In this document: positions 1-8,242 of the stretch, in pieces | How positions within the stretch are numbered: position 1 is the stretch's first letter | Layout of the letters: each line of letters starts with the position of its first letter | Origin: Micromonospora_G sp040676775 | Lineage (GTDB): Bacteria > Actinomycetota > Actinomycetes > Mycobacteriales > Micromonosporaceae | Length of the DNA: 64,000 nucleotides | NCBI RefSeq assembly: GCF_040676775.1 | Contig: NZ_JBFAPP010000016.1 | Span: 1 to 64,000 of the forward strand | Direction: 5' to 3' | The notes under the pieces: generated by a model | Databases searched by the model: none | What the model was told of the DNA's origin: nothing | What the model saw: the letters and a program-made list of their open reading frames with translations, nothing else | Translations under genes and position numbers: made by a program

Positions 1-120
1 CAGCACCGGACGCTCCAACTCCGCCACCACCTCACGCATGACGAAAACGCTCTCCGCCTCCAGAGCATCCAGATGCGACACCCGGTACGCCGCCGGAGTG
101 GTCATGTCCACCGTCTCCAT
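1..120 (-). CDS. cysD: Sulfate adenylyltransferase subunit 2 (partial, N-terminus only)
   Basis: Only the first 40 codons lie in the window; the rest is beyond the left edge. The translation contains AYRVSHLDALEAESVFVMRE and then VVAELERPVL, which I recognise as the CysD start just before its PP-loop. CysD with the GTPase CysN makes adenosine 5'-phosphosulfate from sulfate and ATP. The start could be 120 (METVD) or 105 (MTTPAAYRV, with a weak GGAG upstream); 105 looks more typical. It begins 5-20 nt after the cysQ stop, so the two are probably co-transcribed. I am sure of the family from the N-terminal motif, but cannot see the catalytic region. Confidence 0.8.
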   Translation of the reverse strand, partial: METVDMTTPAAYRVSHLDALEAESVFVMREVVAELERPVL

Positions 121-125
121 CGCGG

Positions 126-989
126 TCAGCCGACTGCCGTGGCCGTCGCCGGCACCAGGGTCAGGTGTTGCCGCAGCGCGGCGAGCAGTGGTGCGGCCAG
201 TTCCGGCCGGCAGACCACCAGGTCCGGCAGCCGGGGATCGGCCTCGTTGTATTTCAACGCAGAACCATCGATTCGGGAAGCATGCAACCCCGTGGCCGTC
301 GCCACAGCCACCGGCGCAGCCGAATCCCACTCGTACTGACCACCCGCATGCACGTACGCGTCGACCTCACCACTGATCACCGCCGCGATCTTCGCACCCG
401 CCGACCCCATCGGCACCAACTCCGCACCCACCTCGCCCGCCAACTCGGTCAGGAACGCCGGCGGCCGACTACGACTCGCCGCCAACCGGATCGTCCGCCC
501 GCTGACCGCCGCTGGCCGGAGCGGGGGTGTCTCGGTGCCGAGCGTACGGTGCTGGGCCGGCAGGGCGATGGCCCCCGCCACCAGGTGATGCTCCGTCGGA
601 GCGTGCCGCTGCCAGAGCGCGACATGCACCGCCCAGTCCGTACGACCCGGCTCGGAGAACTCGCGGGTTCCGTCCAACGGGTCGATGATCCACACCCGGT
701 CGGCGCCCAGCCGGTCCGGCGGGGGTCCGGCCGTACCCGTGGCCCATGCCTGCCGGGCGCCGTCGTCCTCCTCCGAGAGCACGGCGTCGGTGCTCCTGCA
801 CCGGGCCAGTTCATCGCGCAGCAGCTGGTGCGACGCCCGGTCTCCCGCGAGCTTCAGCGCGGCCGCGTCGTCGTGACCGTGCTCGGCGCGTACGCGCAGC
901 AGCAGCCGGCCGGCCCGGTCGGCCAACCAGGCGGCGAACGCGCCATCCGACGCGGGGGCTTCGGACCTAGGGGGTTCCAGCACGTTCAT
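126..989 (-). CDS. cysQ: 3'(2'),5'-bisphosphate nucleotidase, CysQ-like (inositol monophosphatase superfamily)
   Basis: A 287-residue Mg-dependent phosphatase. CysQ proteins remove the 3'-phosphate from PAP (and PAPS), clearing the inhibitory by-product of sulfotransferases. Superfamily metal-site motifs are present in order: LSEEDD, WIIDPLDGTREF and, near the C-terminus, EWDSAAPVAVA. I chose the ATG at 989 because GGAGGTGC lies about 8 nt upstream; a longer frame to 1040 adds residues with no such site. It follows the ABC permease by 37 nt and runs into cysD, which supports the PAP/PAPS assignment over inositol phosphate. A general inositol monophosphatase activity cannot be excluded. Confidence 0.85.
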   Translation of the reverse strand: MNVLEPPRSEAPASDGAFAAWLADRAGRLLLRVRAEHGHDDAAALKLAGDRASHQLLRDELARCRSTDAVLSEEDDGARQAWATGTAGPPPDRLGADRVWIIDPLDGTREFSEPGRTDWAVHVALWQRHAPTEHHLVAGAIALPAQHRTLGTETPPLRPAAVSGRTIRLAASRSRPPAFLTELAGEVGAELVPMGSAGAKIAAVISGEVDAYVHAGGQYEWDSAAPVAVATATGLHASRIDGSALKYNEADPRLPDLVVCRPELAAPLLAALRQHLTLVPATATAVG

Positions 990-1026
990 CGACGAGCACC
1001 TCCGGTAGACGCGTTGACCGTGCCGC

Positions 1027-1857
1027 TCACTGGACGGCACGCCGACTGAAACTTCGTACGCTGCTGAACGTGACCATCGCGGCCACGCCCGTCAGCACCA
1101 GGAGACAGACCCAGGCCGGTATGTGCGCGACCTCGGGCAACATGGCCCCGCGCACGCCCTCGGACACGTAGGTCATCGGGTTGAGGGCGGTGACTGTCTG
1201 GAACCAGGGCATCGAGGAGAGCCGCGGCCACGGGTAGTGGATGCAACCGGTCCAGATGATCGGGGTCACGACCAGCGAGAACGTGATGTTGATCCGTTGG
1301 ATGGGCAGGATCGTCGCCAGCGTCATGCCGATGCCGCCGCCGATCCACCCGCCGAGCAGGACCGTCAGCAGGACCATCGGCAGCCGTTCGGGTTGCCAGG
1401 GTGCCGAGCCGACCATCAGCGCCCCCAGCGGGTAGATGAGGGCTGCGGCGACGAGGCCGCGCAGCATCGCGACCACGAGCTTGCCCACCGCGACCAGGTT
1501 GGTCGACAGCGGGGCGAGCAGCCGGTCCTCGATCTCCCGGGTGAAGCCGAACTCCTTGACCAGTGGCAGTGCGACGCTCTGCAACGCGGTGGTGAGCGCG
1601 GCGAGCGCGATGATGCCGGGCAGGAACAGGTCGGCGAAGTTCCGGGCGACGATGCCCTGCCCGCCGAGCACCTTGACGAAGACGAAGAGCATGAACAGCG
1701 GGGTGAGGCCGACCTGGACCAGGATGACCCAGAGTTCCTTGCCGGTGACCAGCAGGTCCCGGCGCAGGATCGCCAGGAAGACCCGGTGTGCGCTGGGTCG
1801 CGCAGGTGCGGCCGTGGTGCTCGTCGCCGTCGCCGGTGGCGCTTCGAGGTCGGTCAC
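1027..1857 (-). CDS. ABC-2 type transporter permease
   Basis: A 276-residue integral membrane protein of the DrrB/ABC-2 exporter type. After a short Ala/Thr/Pro-rich cytoplasmic leader there are about six hydrophobic segments. The ABC-2 pattern is visible: TREIEDRLLAPLS before the second half, and NPMTYVSEGVRGAM near the C-terminus, typical of drug and lipid exporters. The start is GTG at 1857, overlapping the ATPase stop (GTGA), so the two are translationally coupled. Substrate unknown. Export of the product of the synthase locus is possible, but a terminator at 4119-4157 and the esterase gene lie between them. Confidence 0.88.
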   Translation of the reverse strand: MTDLEAPPATATSTTAAPARPSAHRVFLAILRRDLLVTGKELWVILVQVGLTPLFMLFVFVKVLGGQGIVARNFADLFLPGIIALAALTTALQSVALPLVKEFGFTREIEDRLLAPLSTNLVAVGKLVVAMLRGLVAAALIYPLGALMVGSAPWQPERLPMVLLTVLLGGWIGGGIGMTLATILPIQRINITFSLVVTPIIWTGCIHYPWPRLSSMPWFQTVTALNPMTYVSEGVRGAMLPEVAHIPAWVCLLVLTGVAAMVTFSSVRSFSRRAVQ

Positions 1858-2981
1858 CGTGGGTCCCTTCCGGTCAGTCCGATGAAGACGTCCTCGAGGC
1901 TCGGCTCGGCGATGTGTACGTCGGTGAGGGTCGCCGACCGGGTGGTCAGGATGGTGAGTGCCGGCCCGAGCACGGTCGCGGGGTCGGTGGCGAGATGCAG
2001 CCGGATCCGGACGCGCTGGCGCCCGCCGGCTTCGGGGGCGAGCGTGGCGACCGCCCGTTCCCGTCGGGCCAGCGCGGCCAGTGCGGCGGCGGGTGCGCCC
2101 GTACCGAATCCGCCGCCGAGGCCGGCGCGGAGGTTGGCGGCCCCGGCGCCGGGCGGTGGCACCGCGGCGAGCCGTTCACCCTTGCGTACGCCGGAGACGT
2201 CGGCAAGTGCGCGCAGCAACTCGTCCGGTTCGTCGAGTGCGGCCGGGGTGACGGTCAGGTCGAGGATCGAGCGTCCGGCGAGTCCCCTGACCAGGTTGCC
2301 CGGTGTGTCCAGGGTGAGCAGCCGGCCATGGTCGACGATGCCGACCCGGTCGACCAGGGCGGCTGCCGCGTTCATCTGGTGCGTGGTCAGCACGACCGTC
2401 ACGCCGCGCCCGCGCATCTCGCGGATCCGGCCCCAGATCAGCCGCCGGGACTGCGGGTCCAGGCCGTTGGTGGGCTCGTCGAGGAAGAGGACCGCCGGCT
2501 CGTGGATCAGCGCGCGGGCGATCATCAGCCGTTGGGCCATGCCGCCCGAGTACGCCTCGATCCGCTTGTCCGCCCGATCCGTCAGACCGAAACGGTCCAG
2601 CAGCACGTCGGCCCGGGCGTTGCGGTCGGCACGTCCGACACCGTGGTAGGCGGCGTGGTACACCAGGTTCTGTCGTGGCGTGAGCGACCGGTCCAGGTTG
2701 TTGTGCTGTGGTACGACGGCCAACTGGGCGCGGGCCGCGACCGGGTCGCCGACCACGTCGACCCCGCCGACCAGCGCCCGGCCCCCGGACGCCCGCAGCC
2801 GGGTGGTGAGGATGCCGATGGTGGTCGACTTGCCGGCACCGTTCGGTCCGAGCAGCCCGAAGATCTCGCCGGGGGCCACCGTGAAGGACAGCCCGTCCAC
2901 GGCTGCGGTCGTGCTCCCGGGATAGCGTTTGACGAGGTCGACGACCTCGACCGCGGCCGGGTTGCCAGCACTGCTGGGCAT
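1854..2981 (-). CDS. ABC transporter ATP-binding protein (DrrA-like)
   Basis: A 375-residue ATPase partner of the permease that follows. Seen in order: Walker A GLLGPNGAGKSTT (about residues 43-55), a Q-loop region, signature YSGGMAQRL, Walker B AVLFLDEPTNGLD, and an H-loop in VLTTHQM. The C-terminal third is the extended tail typical of daunorubicin-resistance-type ATPases, ending in the SLEDVFIGLTGRD motif. It contains a Gly/Ala-rich stretch that is probably an unstructured insertion. GGGAG lies about 8 nt before the ATG. Exporter of unknown substrate; DrrAB homologues move glycosylated polyketides or lipids. Confidence 0.9.
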   Translation of the reverse strand: MPSSAGNPAAVEVVDLVKRYPGSTTAAVDGLSFTVAPGEIFGLLGPNGAGKSTTIGILTTRLRASGGRALVGGVDVVGDPVAARAQLAVVPQHNNLDRSLTPRQNLVYHAAYHGVGRADRNARADVLLDRFGLTDRADKRIEAYSGGMAQRLMIARALIHEPAVLFLDEPTNGLDPQSRRLIWGRIREMRGRGVTVVLTTHQMNAAAALVDRVGIVDHGRLLTLDTPGNLVRGLAGRSILDLTVTPAALDEPDELLRALADVSGVRKGERLAAVPPPGAGAANLRAGLGGGFGTGAPAAALAALARRERAVATLAPEAGGRQRVRIRLHLATDPATVLGPALTILTTRSATLTDVHIAEPSLEDVFIGLTGRDPR

Positions 2982-3029
2982 CTGCTGCTCCCTGTCCTGA
3001 ACTGTCGGGTGGATGGGTGCCGGTGCGGG

Positions 3030-4049
3030 TCAGCCGCCGGTGCGGGGATGCGCGTCGAAGAAGCGCCAGATGGTGTCGGTGGCGTCCAGCGCCGTCGCGG
3101 GTGGATCCAGGTCCAAAAGGCGTTGCGCCTCCGGCCCGGGGCCGGCGGCACCGGGCCACTGGTGGCCGGCGTCGGCGACGGTGACCAGCTCGACCGCCCG
3201 CCCCTCGGGGCAGGTGGCGAGCGAGGTGCTGACCGGACCGGAGGTGCTGGTCACCGGCGCGGCGCACCCGCCGATGGAGCGCCACCGGGCGAGCAGGTCG
3301 GGGGTGGCCGGGCCGTTGATCTTGACCGGGTTGCGTCCGGTCCCGCCGTTGTCCCGCTTGCCCGGCCCACCGTCGTACGGCACGGTCCGGTCCGCCGTAC
3401 CGTGGACGTGGATCACGGAGGTCGGTGCCGGGGACGGGCAGGGACCGAGCTGGGTCGCCGCCACCGGCCCGATCGCGGCGAACAGTTCCGTGTCGCACGC
3501 CAGCCGGTAGGCGAGCATTCCGCCGTTGGAGATCCCGGTGGCGTAGACCCGGTCGCGGTCCACCGGGAGTTGGTCGGCCACGGTGGCGACCAGTTGCCGG
3601 ACGAAGGCCACGTCGTCCACGCCGTCGCGGGCCGGCGGGCCGCAGCAGTCCGGGCTCACCGCCCAGGAACGGCTCAACCCGTCCGGGTACGCGGCGACAA
3701 AGCCCTCCCGGTCCGCCATCGCATTCCAGCCGTACGAGCTCTCCGCCTGACTGCCGGTGCCGAGCGCGCCGTGCAGCATGACCACCAACGGCACCGGGGT
3801 CGACCGGGCAAGGTTCGCCGGCTGATAGAGGCCGAAGTCGCGCTTCTGCCCCTGGACCACCAGGGTGTGCACCGAGGATCCGGCCGCCATGGTCGGCGCC
3901 GGTCCGACCTCGTGCTGCTCCGGGTCGTCCCGGAACAGTCCGCAACCGGCCAGCAGCACGAGCACACCGACGAGCGGCAGAAGCGCGACCGGGGGCCGCC
4001 GACCGGGCCGTCCCGCCGATACTGTCCAAGATCTACTTATTTCAGCCAT
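3030..4049 (-). CDS. Lipoprotein esterase, LpqC / PHB-depolymerase family
   Basis: An alpha/beta hydrolase of about 339 residues with an N-terminal lipoprotein signal (hydrophobic run, then LLAGCG, with Cys as lipidation site), so probably anchored outside the membrane. Family motifs are clear: VVMLHGALGTG near the oxyanion loop, nucleophile GISNGGMLAYRLAC, an Asp region around IHVHGTADRTVPYDGG, and His in DAGHQWPG. Members cleave polyhydroxybutyrate, feruloyl or acetyl-xylan esters. The start is uncertain: ATG 4049 gives a compact signal peptide, ATG 4082 adds 11 residues, and neither has a strong ribosome site. It is upstream of the ABC pair on the same strand with a 48-nt gap. Confidence 0.82.
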   Translation of the reverse strand: MAEISRSWTVSAGRPGRRPPVALLPLVGVLVLLAGCGLFRDDPEQHEVGPAPTMAAGSSVHTLVVQGQKRDFGLYQPANLARSTPVPLVVMLHGALGTGSQAESSYGWNAMADREGFVAAYPDGLSRSWAVSPDCCGPPARDGVDDVAFVRQLVATVADQLPVDRDRVYATGISNGGMLAYRLACDTELFAAIGPVAATQLGPCPSPAPTSVIHVHGTADRTVPYDGGPGKRDNGGTGRNPVKINGPATPDLLARWRSIGGCAAPVTSTSGPVSTSLATCPEGRAVELVTVADAGHQWPGAAGPGPEAQRLLDLDPPATALDATDTIWRFFDAHPRTGG

Positions 4050-4118
4050 ATTCGCACCATGACATGATGATGTTCGGGACATGTAAGGATCTGCGCTGAT
4101 TCGTGTATCCCTGAGGTC

Positions 4119-4157
4119 GGCCCCGCTCGTGGCCGCCCACGATGCACGAGCGGGGCC
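4119..4157 (-). terminator. Strong hairpin terminator after the secreted-protein gene
   Basis: GGCCCCGCTCGTG (4119-4131) pairs perfectly over 13 bp with CACGAGCGGGGCC (4145-4157) around a 13-nt loop. It lies 7 nt beyond the stop of the minus-strand gene at 4164, where a terminator for the synthase locus would be expected. No U-tract is seen, as is common for actinobacterial terminators. It suggests that the esterase/ABC/cysQ/cysD genes are transcribed separately from the synthase locus. Confidence 0.8.
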
Positions 4158-4163
4158 AACCGG

Positions 4164-5984
4164 TTAACAGCGCTGCATACTCAGCCGGATCAGTTCCCAG
4201 CCGCCCTCGGGAACGTCGTCATCCGGGTCCGTACGCAGGTTCATCGGATTCGCCATGCCCAGGTAGAGGGTCGACCCGTCGGCGACCATGTTGCGGATCC
4301 CGTAGTTCAGGTAGTTGCCGAGCCCGCTGTTGTCCACCACCGTGGCCGGCTTGCTGGTCGAGTCGAAGACGAACAGGTCGCCGCCGTAGACCGGTGCCGG
4401 CGGCGGGTCGTCGGCCAGCACGGAGGCGTCGCCGAACTCGGCCGCGGCCGGGCCGGTGACACCCAACACCCGGGCGGTGTCCTGACCCAGGTCCTTGGAG
4501 ATGTAGCTCCAGTCCATGGTGCCGACGTACAGTTTCCCGCCCGCGACCGCCATCTTCCAGGTGTAGTTGTTGTACGGGTTGCCCATGCCCGACGGGCCGT
4601 ACAGCGGGGTGTAACCGGTCGAGGCTGGGGCCCACGCGCCCGCGCCACCGTTGCCGGCCGGGTCGTACGCGGGTAGCTGGGGCGCGCCGTACAGCAGGTC
4701 CACCCGCTGGTGGCGGTCGCCGAAACTCTTGCCGCGGAAGATGCTGATCGCCCGTTGGGTGCCGCGTACCGAGGCGCGCAGCGCGGCCTCGTTCGCCGGT
4801 GGATAGGTCGCGATGTGCACCGTGGTCGCCTTCATCGGCACGTGCATCGTGCCCCAGTAGAGGTAACCGTTGAACGACGCCAGCCCGCCCAGGGCGTAGG
4901 TACGGGCGACCACCGGATCGGGCTCGTACCCGTCCACCGACCAGACCTGGGCCCAGCCGTCGGCGTCGGCCGGCGTGAGGCCGCGTTCCCCGTGCGACAG
5001 CTTCGGGCTCATCCACACCCCGGCGACCCCGGACAGCGGCTCGTCGGTCGTGCCGGGCACGGCCGCTGCCAGCGCGTCGTCACCGGAACCCGTCCAGGTG
5101 GTGACGAAGATGCGTCCGTCGTGCACGGTGAGGTCCGCCGCCTGCGCCGGCAGGTTCGCCACCTCGACGAAACTGAACGGGTTGCTCCGGGAGCCGGTCC
5201 AGCGCAGCACGTGCCCCCGGTTGCCGCCGTTCGCGCCCACCCCGACACCCGCGTAGAGGGCGCCGTCCGCCACCACGAAGTGGCGGATGTTGCCGTACGC
5301 CGGCAGGTTGACCGAGCCGAGGAAGGCTCCGGTGTACGTGTCGAAGGCGAACAGGTTGATGCTCTCGCCCAGGGCGGGCCCACCCAGGAACGCCACCCCC
5401 TGATGGGTGCCGGCGGCGCGGATCCCGGCGGTGGTGCTCAGCCGGTTGGCGTCGGCGGTGGAGGCGCTCTTGACCGCGTCGGTCTTCTCCGTCAACCGCC
5501 GCGAACGCTTGTCGTACGTGTACAGCCGAGGTGGCCGATGGTCGCCCAGGGTGGCGGGCAGGGTCGGATTGCGTTTCACGATCTGGCTCTCGCCGTACTC
5601 GCAGACCCAGTCGTCGTTCAGGTTCGGTGTCGTGTTGCGCAGGTTGCGCCCACTGGTCAGGCAGTTGACGTTCGCTCCGGTGCCGAACCAGAGGCTCTGC
5701 TCGGTCTGGGTCATGCCCCACAGGTAGGACTGGTTCACCTTGGACTGCCCGGTCGCGCACGGGGGACCGGGCGGATAGGCCACACCGACACCGGCGAAGC
5801 ACTCGTCCGGGGTGCCCTTCCCGATCAGCTTCCGCTCGTACGTCGGCTGGTGTCCGGACGTACCCGGCACGTCCGTTCCGAGCGGGGCGGCGGCGGCCGG
5901 CGACGGCGCCGCCAGCACGTACAGCATTCCCAGCACGGCGGCCGCGGCGAGCGGTCGCCGGCCCGACATCCGGAATGGTTTCAC
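4164..5984 (-). CDS. Secreted protein of unknown function (propeller-like)
   Basis: A 606-residue exported protein that I do not recognise. An Arg-containing leader (RMSGRRP) is followed by an Ala-rich hydrophobic stretch and an AAAAAP-type cleavage region near residue 34. The mature part is rich in Gly/Trp/Tyr with recurring strands such as NLFAFDTYTGAFLGSV, LYAGVGVGANGGN, GKLYVGTMDWSY and STLYLGMANPMNL. These read like blades of a beta-propeller, but I could not set a repeat number. Several Cys occur in the first 130 residues. GTG at 5984 is chosen because AGAGG lies 8 nt upstream. It is 54 nt after the sulfotransferase gene, so may be the last gene of the synthase operon. Confidence 0.7.
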   Translation of the reverse strand: MKPFRMSGRRPLAAAAVLGMLYVLAAPSPAAAAPLGTDVPGTSGHQPTYERKLIGKGTPDECFAGVGVAYPPGPPCATGQSKVNQSYLWGMTQTEQSLWFGTGANVNCLTSGRNLRNTTPNLNDDWVCEYGESQIVKRNPTLPATLGDHRPPRLYTYDKRSRRLTEKTDAVKSASTADANRLSTTAGIRAAGTHQGVAFLGGPALGESINLFAFDTYTGAFLGSVNLPAYGNIRHFVVADGALYAGVGVGANGGNRGHVLRWTGSRSNPFSFVEVANLPAQAADLTVHDGRIFVTTWTGSGDDALAAAVPGTTDEPLSGVAGVWMSPKLSHGERGLTPADADGWAQVWSVDGYEPDPVVARTYALGGLASFNGYLYWGTMHVPMKATTVHIATYPPANEAALRASVRGTQRAISIFRGKSFGDRHQRVDLLYGAPQLPAYDPAGNGGAGAWAPASTGYTPLYGPSGMGNPYNNYTWKMAVAGGKLYVGTMDWSYISKDLGQDTARVLGVTGPAAAEFGDASVLADDPPPAPVYGGDLFVFDSTSKPATVVDNSGLGNYLNYGIRNMVADGSTLYLGMANPMNLRTDPDDDVPEGGWELIRLSMQRC

Positions 5985-6038
5985 CAATGGTTCCTCTCGT
6001 TCGACGGAGTCATGACGTTTGATGGGGCACGCACGCGG

Positions 6039-7001
6039 TCAGGCCGCGGCGACCTCCCGGGACCTGGCGGGTGCGACCACCCGTCCGGCGACCCGCCGCG
6101 CCCAGTCCGCCCAGTCCTCGAACTCCAGGAACCGGGCCAGCAGGCCGAGTTGCCCGACCGGGTCGGCGACCAGGTCCTCGTAGCTCATCCGGTGCAGGTG
6201 TCGCGGGGGCAGGTCGCTGAGCGCCTGTTCGGCCTGGCTGGTCAGGAACGCGCTCAGTCCGAGGTAGCGGCGCAGGTCCTGTCCGCGTTCCCGGAGCAGG
6301 TCGGCGGTGAGCCGGTCCGGCAGGTACCGCTCCAGATCCTCGGGCACCGACTGGCCGGGCTCGATCCGGAACGGATCCAATCCGCACCGGCCGAGGAACT
6401 CCACCCGCAGCTGGATCAGCTGGAACGACGAGTGCCGGCTCATCGAGCGAGCGGTCGCCTCCCGGTCGCGGGTCAGGTACACCACCTTCGCCTCGGGAAA
6501 CGCCCGCAACAGGTACGGAGCGACATGGCTCGACCCGCCGGAACGCTCGACCCAGCGCTGCTTGCCGGTCGTCACCGCCAGCAGGTCGAGGAACATCCGG
6601 TGGTGGTCGCCCACCGACTGCGTCGGGAAGTCCGGCACCCGCTCGGCGAGCTGGTCGAAGAGGCGGTCCGGGTCGGCGGTCAGTTTCGACAGGGTGATGG
6701 CGAGGATCCGCGGTAGCTCGGTCATCCGGTCCGCCCACCGTCCGGTCGGGGGATAGCGCACCTCCTTCGGCGGTAGCCCGATCCGGAAGAGGGTGGCGAG
6801 TTCCGCCTTGGGACTGCTCAGCACCGCCCAGTACGCGGCACCGGTGAGCACCTCGGAACTGCGCGCCCAGGGTGCGACGGACATGAAGAACTCCTGCGCC
6901 GAGAGCGTCTCGGACTGCTCCGCGATCAGGTCGGAGAGCAGTGTCGAGCCGCACCGGCCGTTGCTGATGATGATCGACCTGCCGGTGATCGGGGTGTCCA
7001 T
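6039..7001 (-). CDS. PAPS-dependent sulfotransferase family protein
   Basis: A 320-residue cytoplasmic enzyme expected to move a sulfo group from PAPS to a hydroxyl. The 5'-phosphosulfate loop is near the N-terminus (SNGRCGSTLLSDLI, residues about 13-26). The 3'-phosphate region is FPEAKVVYLTRDREATARSM, with the expected Arg and Ser, followed late by MSYEDLVADP. AGGAGG lies 8 nt before the ATG. It starts 25 nt after the alpha/beta hydrolase stop, in a run with a discrete ACP and two megasynthase genes, so its acceptor is probably the synthase product or its ACP-bound intermediate. A separate sulfated-lipid role is possible. PAP from this reaction would be cleared by CysQ (126-989). Confidence 0.85.
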   Translation of the reverse strand: MDTPITGRSIIISNGRCGSTLLSDLIAEQSETLSAQEFFMSVAPWARSSEVLTGAAYWAVLSSPKAELATLFRIGLPPKEVRYPPTGRWADRMTELPRILAITLSKLTADPDRLFDQLAERVPDFPTQSVGDHHRMFLDLLAVTTGKQRWVERSGGSSHVAPYLLRAFPEAKVVYLTRDREATARSMSRHSSFQLIQLRVEFLGRCGLDPFRIEPGQSVPEDLERYLPDRLTADLLRERGQDLRRYLGLSAFLTSQAEQALSDLPPRHLHRMSYEDLVADPVGQLGLLARFLEFEDWADWARRVAGRVVAPARSREVAAA

Positions 7002-7026
7002 CCGAAGACCTCCTGCACGATGGTTG

Positions 7027-7857
7027 TCACGGGGTGGTGGCGGCCTCGGCCACCTCGACGGCGCACTCCTCGCGGAGCCAGGACAGGACGAGCCGGCGCA
7101 CCGCCTCCGGCCGGTCGATCAGGACGGTGTGTTTCTCGCCGGGTAGGACGACGGTGCGCGCCTGCGGTAACAGCCGGACCACGGTCGGTGCCAGCTCGAC
7201 GACCGCGGAGTTCGCTCCGTACAGGCAGAGCACGGGTGCGCCGATCGCGCTGATCTGCGCGGAACCGGGCAGGGCACTGCCCGGAAGGTCCCTGACCAGG
7301 GTCGTCGTCGCCAGCATTTCGCCGGTGGCCCGGGCCCGGCGAGCCACCCGTTCCCCCCGCCCGGCGCTGATCTGCGCCAGTGACTCCGGTCGGGGCAGAA
7401 GGTCGGCGGCCCGGTCCAGCCGGCGCGCGACCCGGGTCATCCACGCCCTGGTCGGCGGTGAGGACTCGATCGCCGCGATGGAGGCGACCCGGTCCGGGTG
7501 TCTGATCGCGTAACCGAACGCGATCGTGCCGCCGAACGAGTTGCCGAGCAGGTGCACCGGACCGGGGACGCCGAGTTCGGCCAGCATCGCCGACAGGTCG
7601 TCGACGAAGTCGTCGAGGGCGTAACCGGTCGGCGGGCGCTCGCTGTGGCCGTGCCCCCGCAGGTCGTACATCAGCACCCGCAGCCCGGCGTCGGCCAGCG
7701 GCTTGGCGAGCGTGAAGTACCAGCTCGCGAGGCTGTCGGAGGCCATGCCGTGGATCATCACCAGGGTGGCTGGTCCGTCACCCCGGCCGGCGCCGACCCC
7801 ACCGGCCGGTGGATCGAGGTGCTCGACGTGCATCTCGATGCCGTTGGCCCGGATCAT
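7027..7857 (-). CDS. Alpha/beta hydrolase, probable chain-releasing thioesterase
   Basis: A 276-residue cytoplasmic hydrolase: oxyanion HGMASDS, strand MYDLRGHGHSE, nucleophile elbow GNSFGG (Ser107) and GEKHTV (His243). The usual catalytic acid after strand 7 is missing (LYGANSAVVE). An acidic residue sits at the end of strand 6 instead (AIESSPP, Glu131, 24 residues after Ser107). From memory, the decarboxylating CurM thioesterase uses a Ser-Glu-His triad with the same 24-residue spacing. ATG at 7857 is chosen; the ACP stop is 2 nt upstream, so translation is probably coupled. Immediate neighbours are an ACP and a sulfotransferase. Function as chain-release enzyme is inferred; generic hydrolases such as proline iminopeptidase-like enzymes share the fold. 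Confidence 0.8.
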   Translation of the reverse strand: MIRANGIEMHVEHLDPPAGGVGAGRGDGPATLVMIHGMASDSLASWYFTLAKPLADAGLRVLMYDLRGHGHSERPPTGYALDDFVDDLSAMLAELGVPGPVHLLGNSFGGTIAFGYAIRHPDRVASIAAIESSPPTRAWMTRVARRLDRAADLLPRPESLAQISAGRGERVARRARATGEMLATTTLVRDLPGSALPGSAQISAIGAPVLCLYGANSAVVELAPTVVRLLPQARTVVLPGEKHTVLIDRPEAVRRLVLSWLREECAVEVAEAATTP

Positions 7858-7859
7858 CG

Positions 7860-8204
7860 TCACGAGCGGACCGCCTCGACGACGGTCGGGCTGGCGTCGG
7901 CCGATGTGTCCCGGTCGGCACCGACCGCGTCCAGGGAGCGTGCGATGTGCTCGACCAGTTGCCCGACCCGCAGCTCGCCCACGGTCTCCAGATCGAGTTT
8001 GGCGACAAAATGCGCGAAGTTGACGGTGTTGCCGTACCGGGCCTGCAACCGGCCGGCGAGGGAGACGACGTCGATGCTCTCCATGCCGAGTTCGTCGCGG
8101 AAGGTGGTGTCCACGGTGATCGGGGCATCGGTGGCGAAGTCCCCGAGCACCGCGTGGATGATCTCCGTGAGCTCGGCGAGGATGTCGGCATGCGAGGCGG
8201 CCAT
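7860..8204 (-). CDS. Discrete acyl carrier protein
   Basis: A 114-residue protein whose first 80 residues form a typical four-helix carrier domain: ELTEIIHAVLGDF, then DTTFRDELGMESIDVVSLAG, where the Ser in GMESID is the 4'-phosphopantetheine site. The last 30 residues are an Asp/Ala/Ser-rich tail. GAAGGAG lies about 6 nt before the ATG at 8204; an in-frame ATG at 8246 would overlap the upstream PKS and is less likely. It sits between the KS-AT-DH-PPTase gene and the hydrolase, and may be the platform on which the sulfotransferase and hydrolase act. The PPTase domain encoded just upstream could activate it. Confidence 0.9.
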   Translation of the reverse strand: MAASHADILAELTEIIHAVLGDFATDAPITVDTTFRDELGMESIDVVSLAGRLQARYGNTVNFAHFVAKLDLETVGELRVGQLVEHIARSLDAVGADRDTSADASPTVVEAVRS

Positions 8205-8242
8205 GGGTGCTACTCCTTCGGATGGTCGGGAATGGATGCCGG

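Noticed and set aside
5988..6038. Terminator between the sulfotransferase and the secreted-protein gene
   Set aside because: No stable hairpin is visible, so co-transcription of the secreted protein with the synthase locus cannot be excluded.
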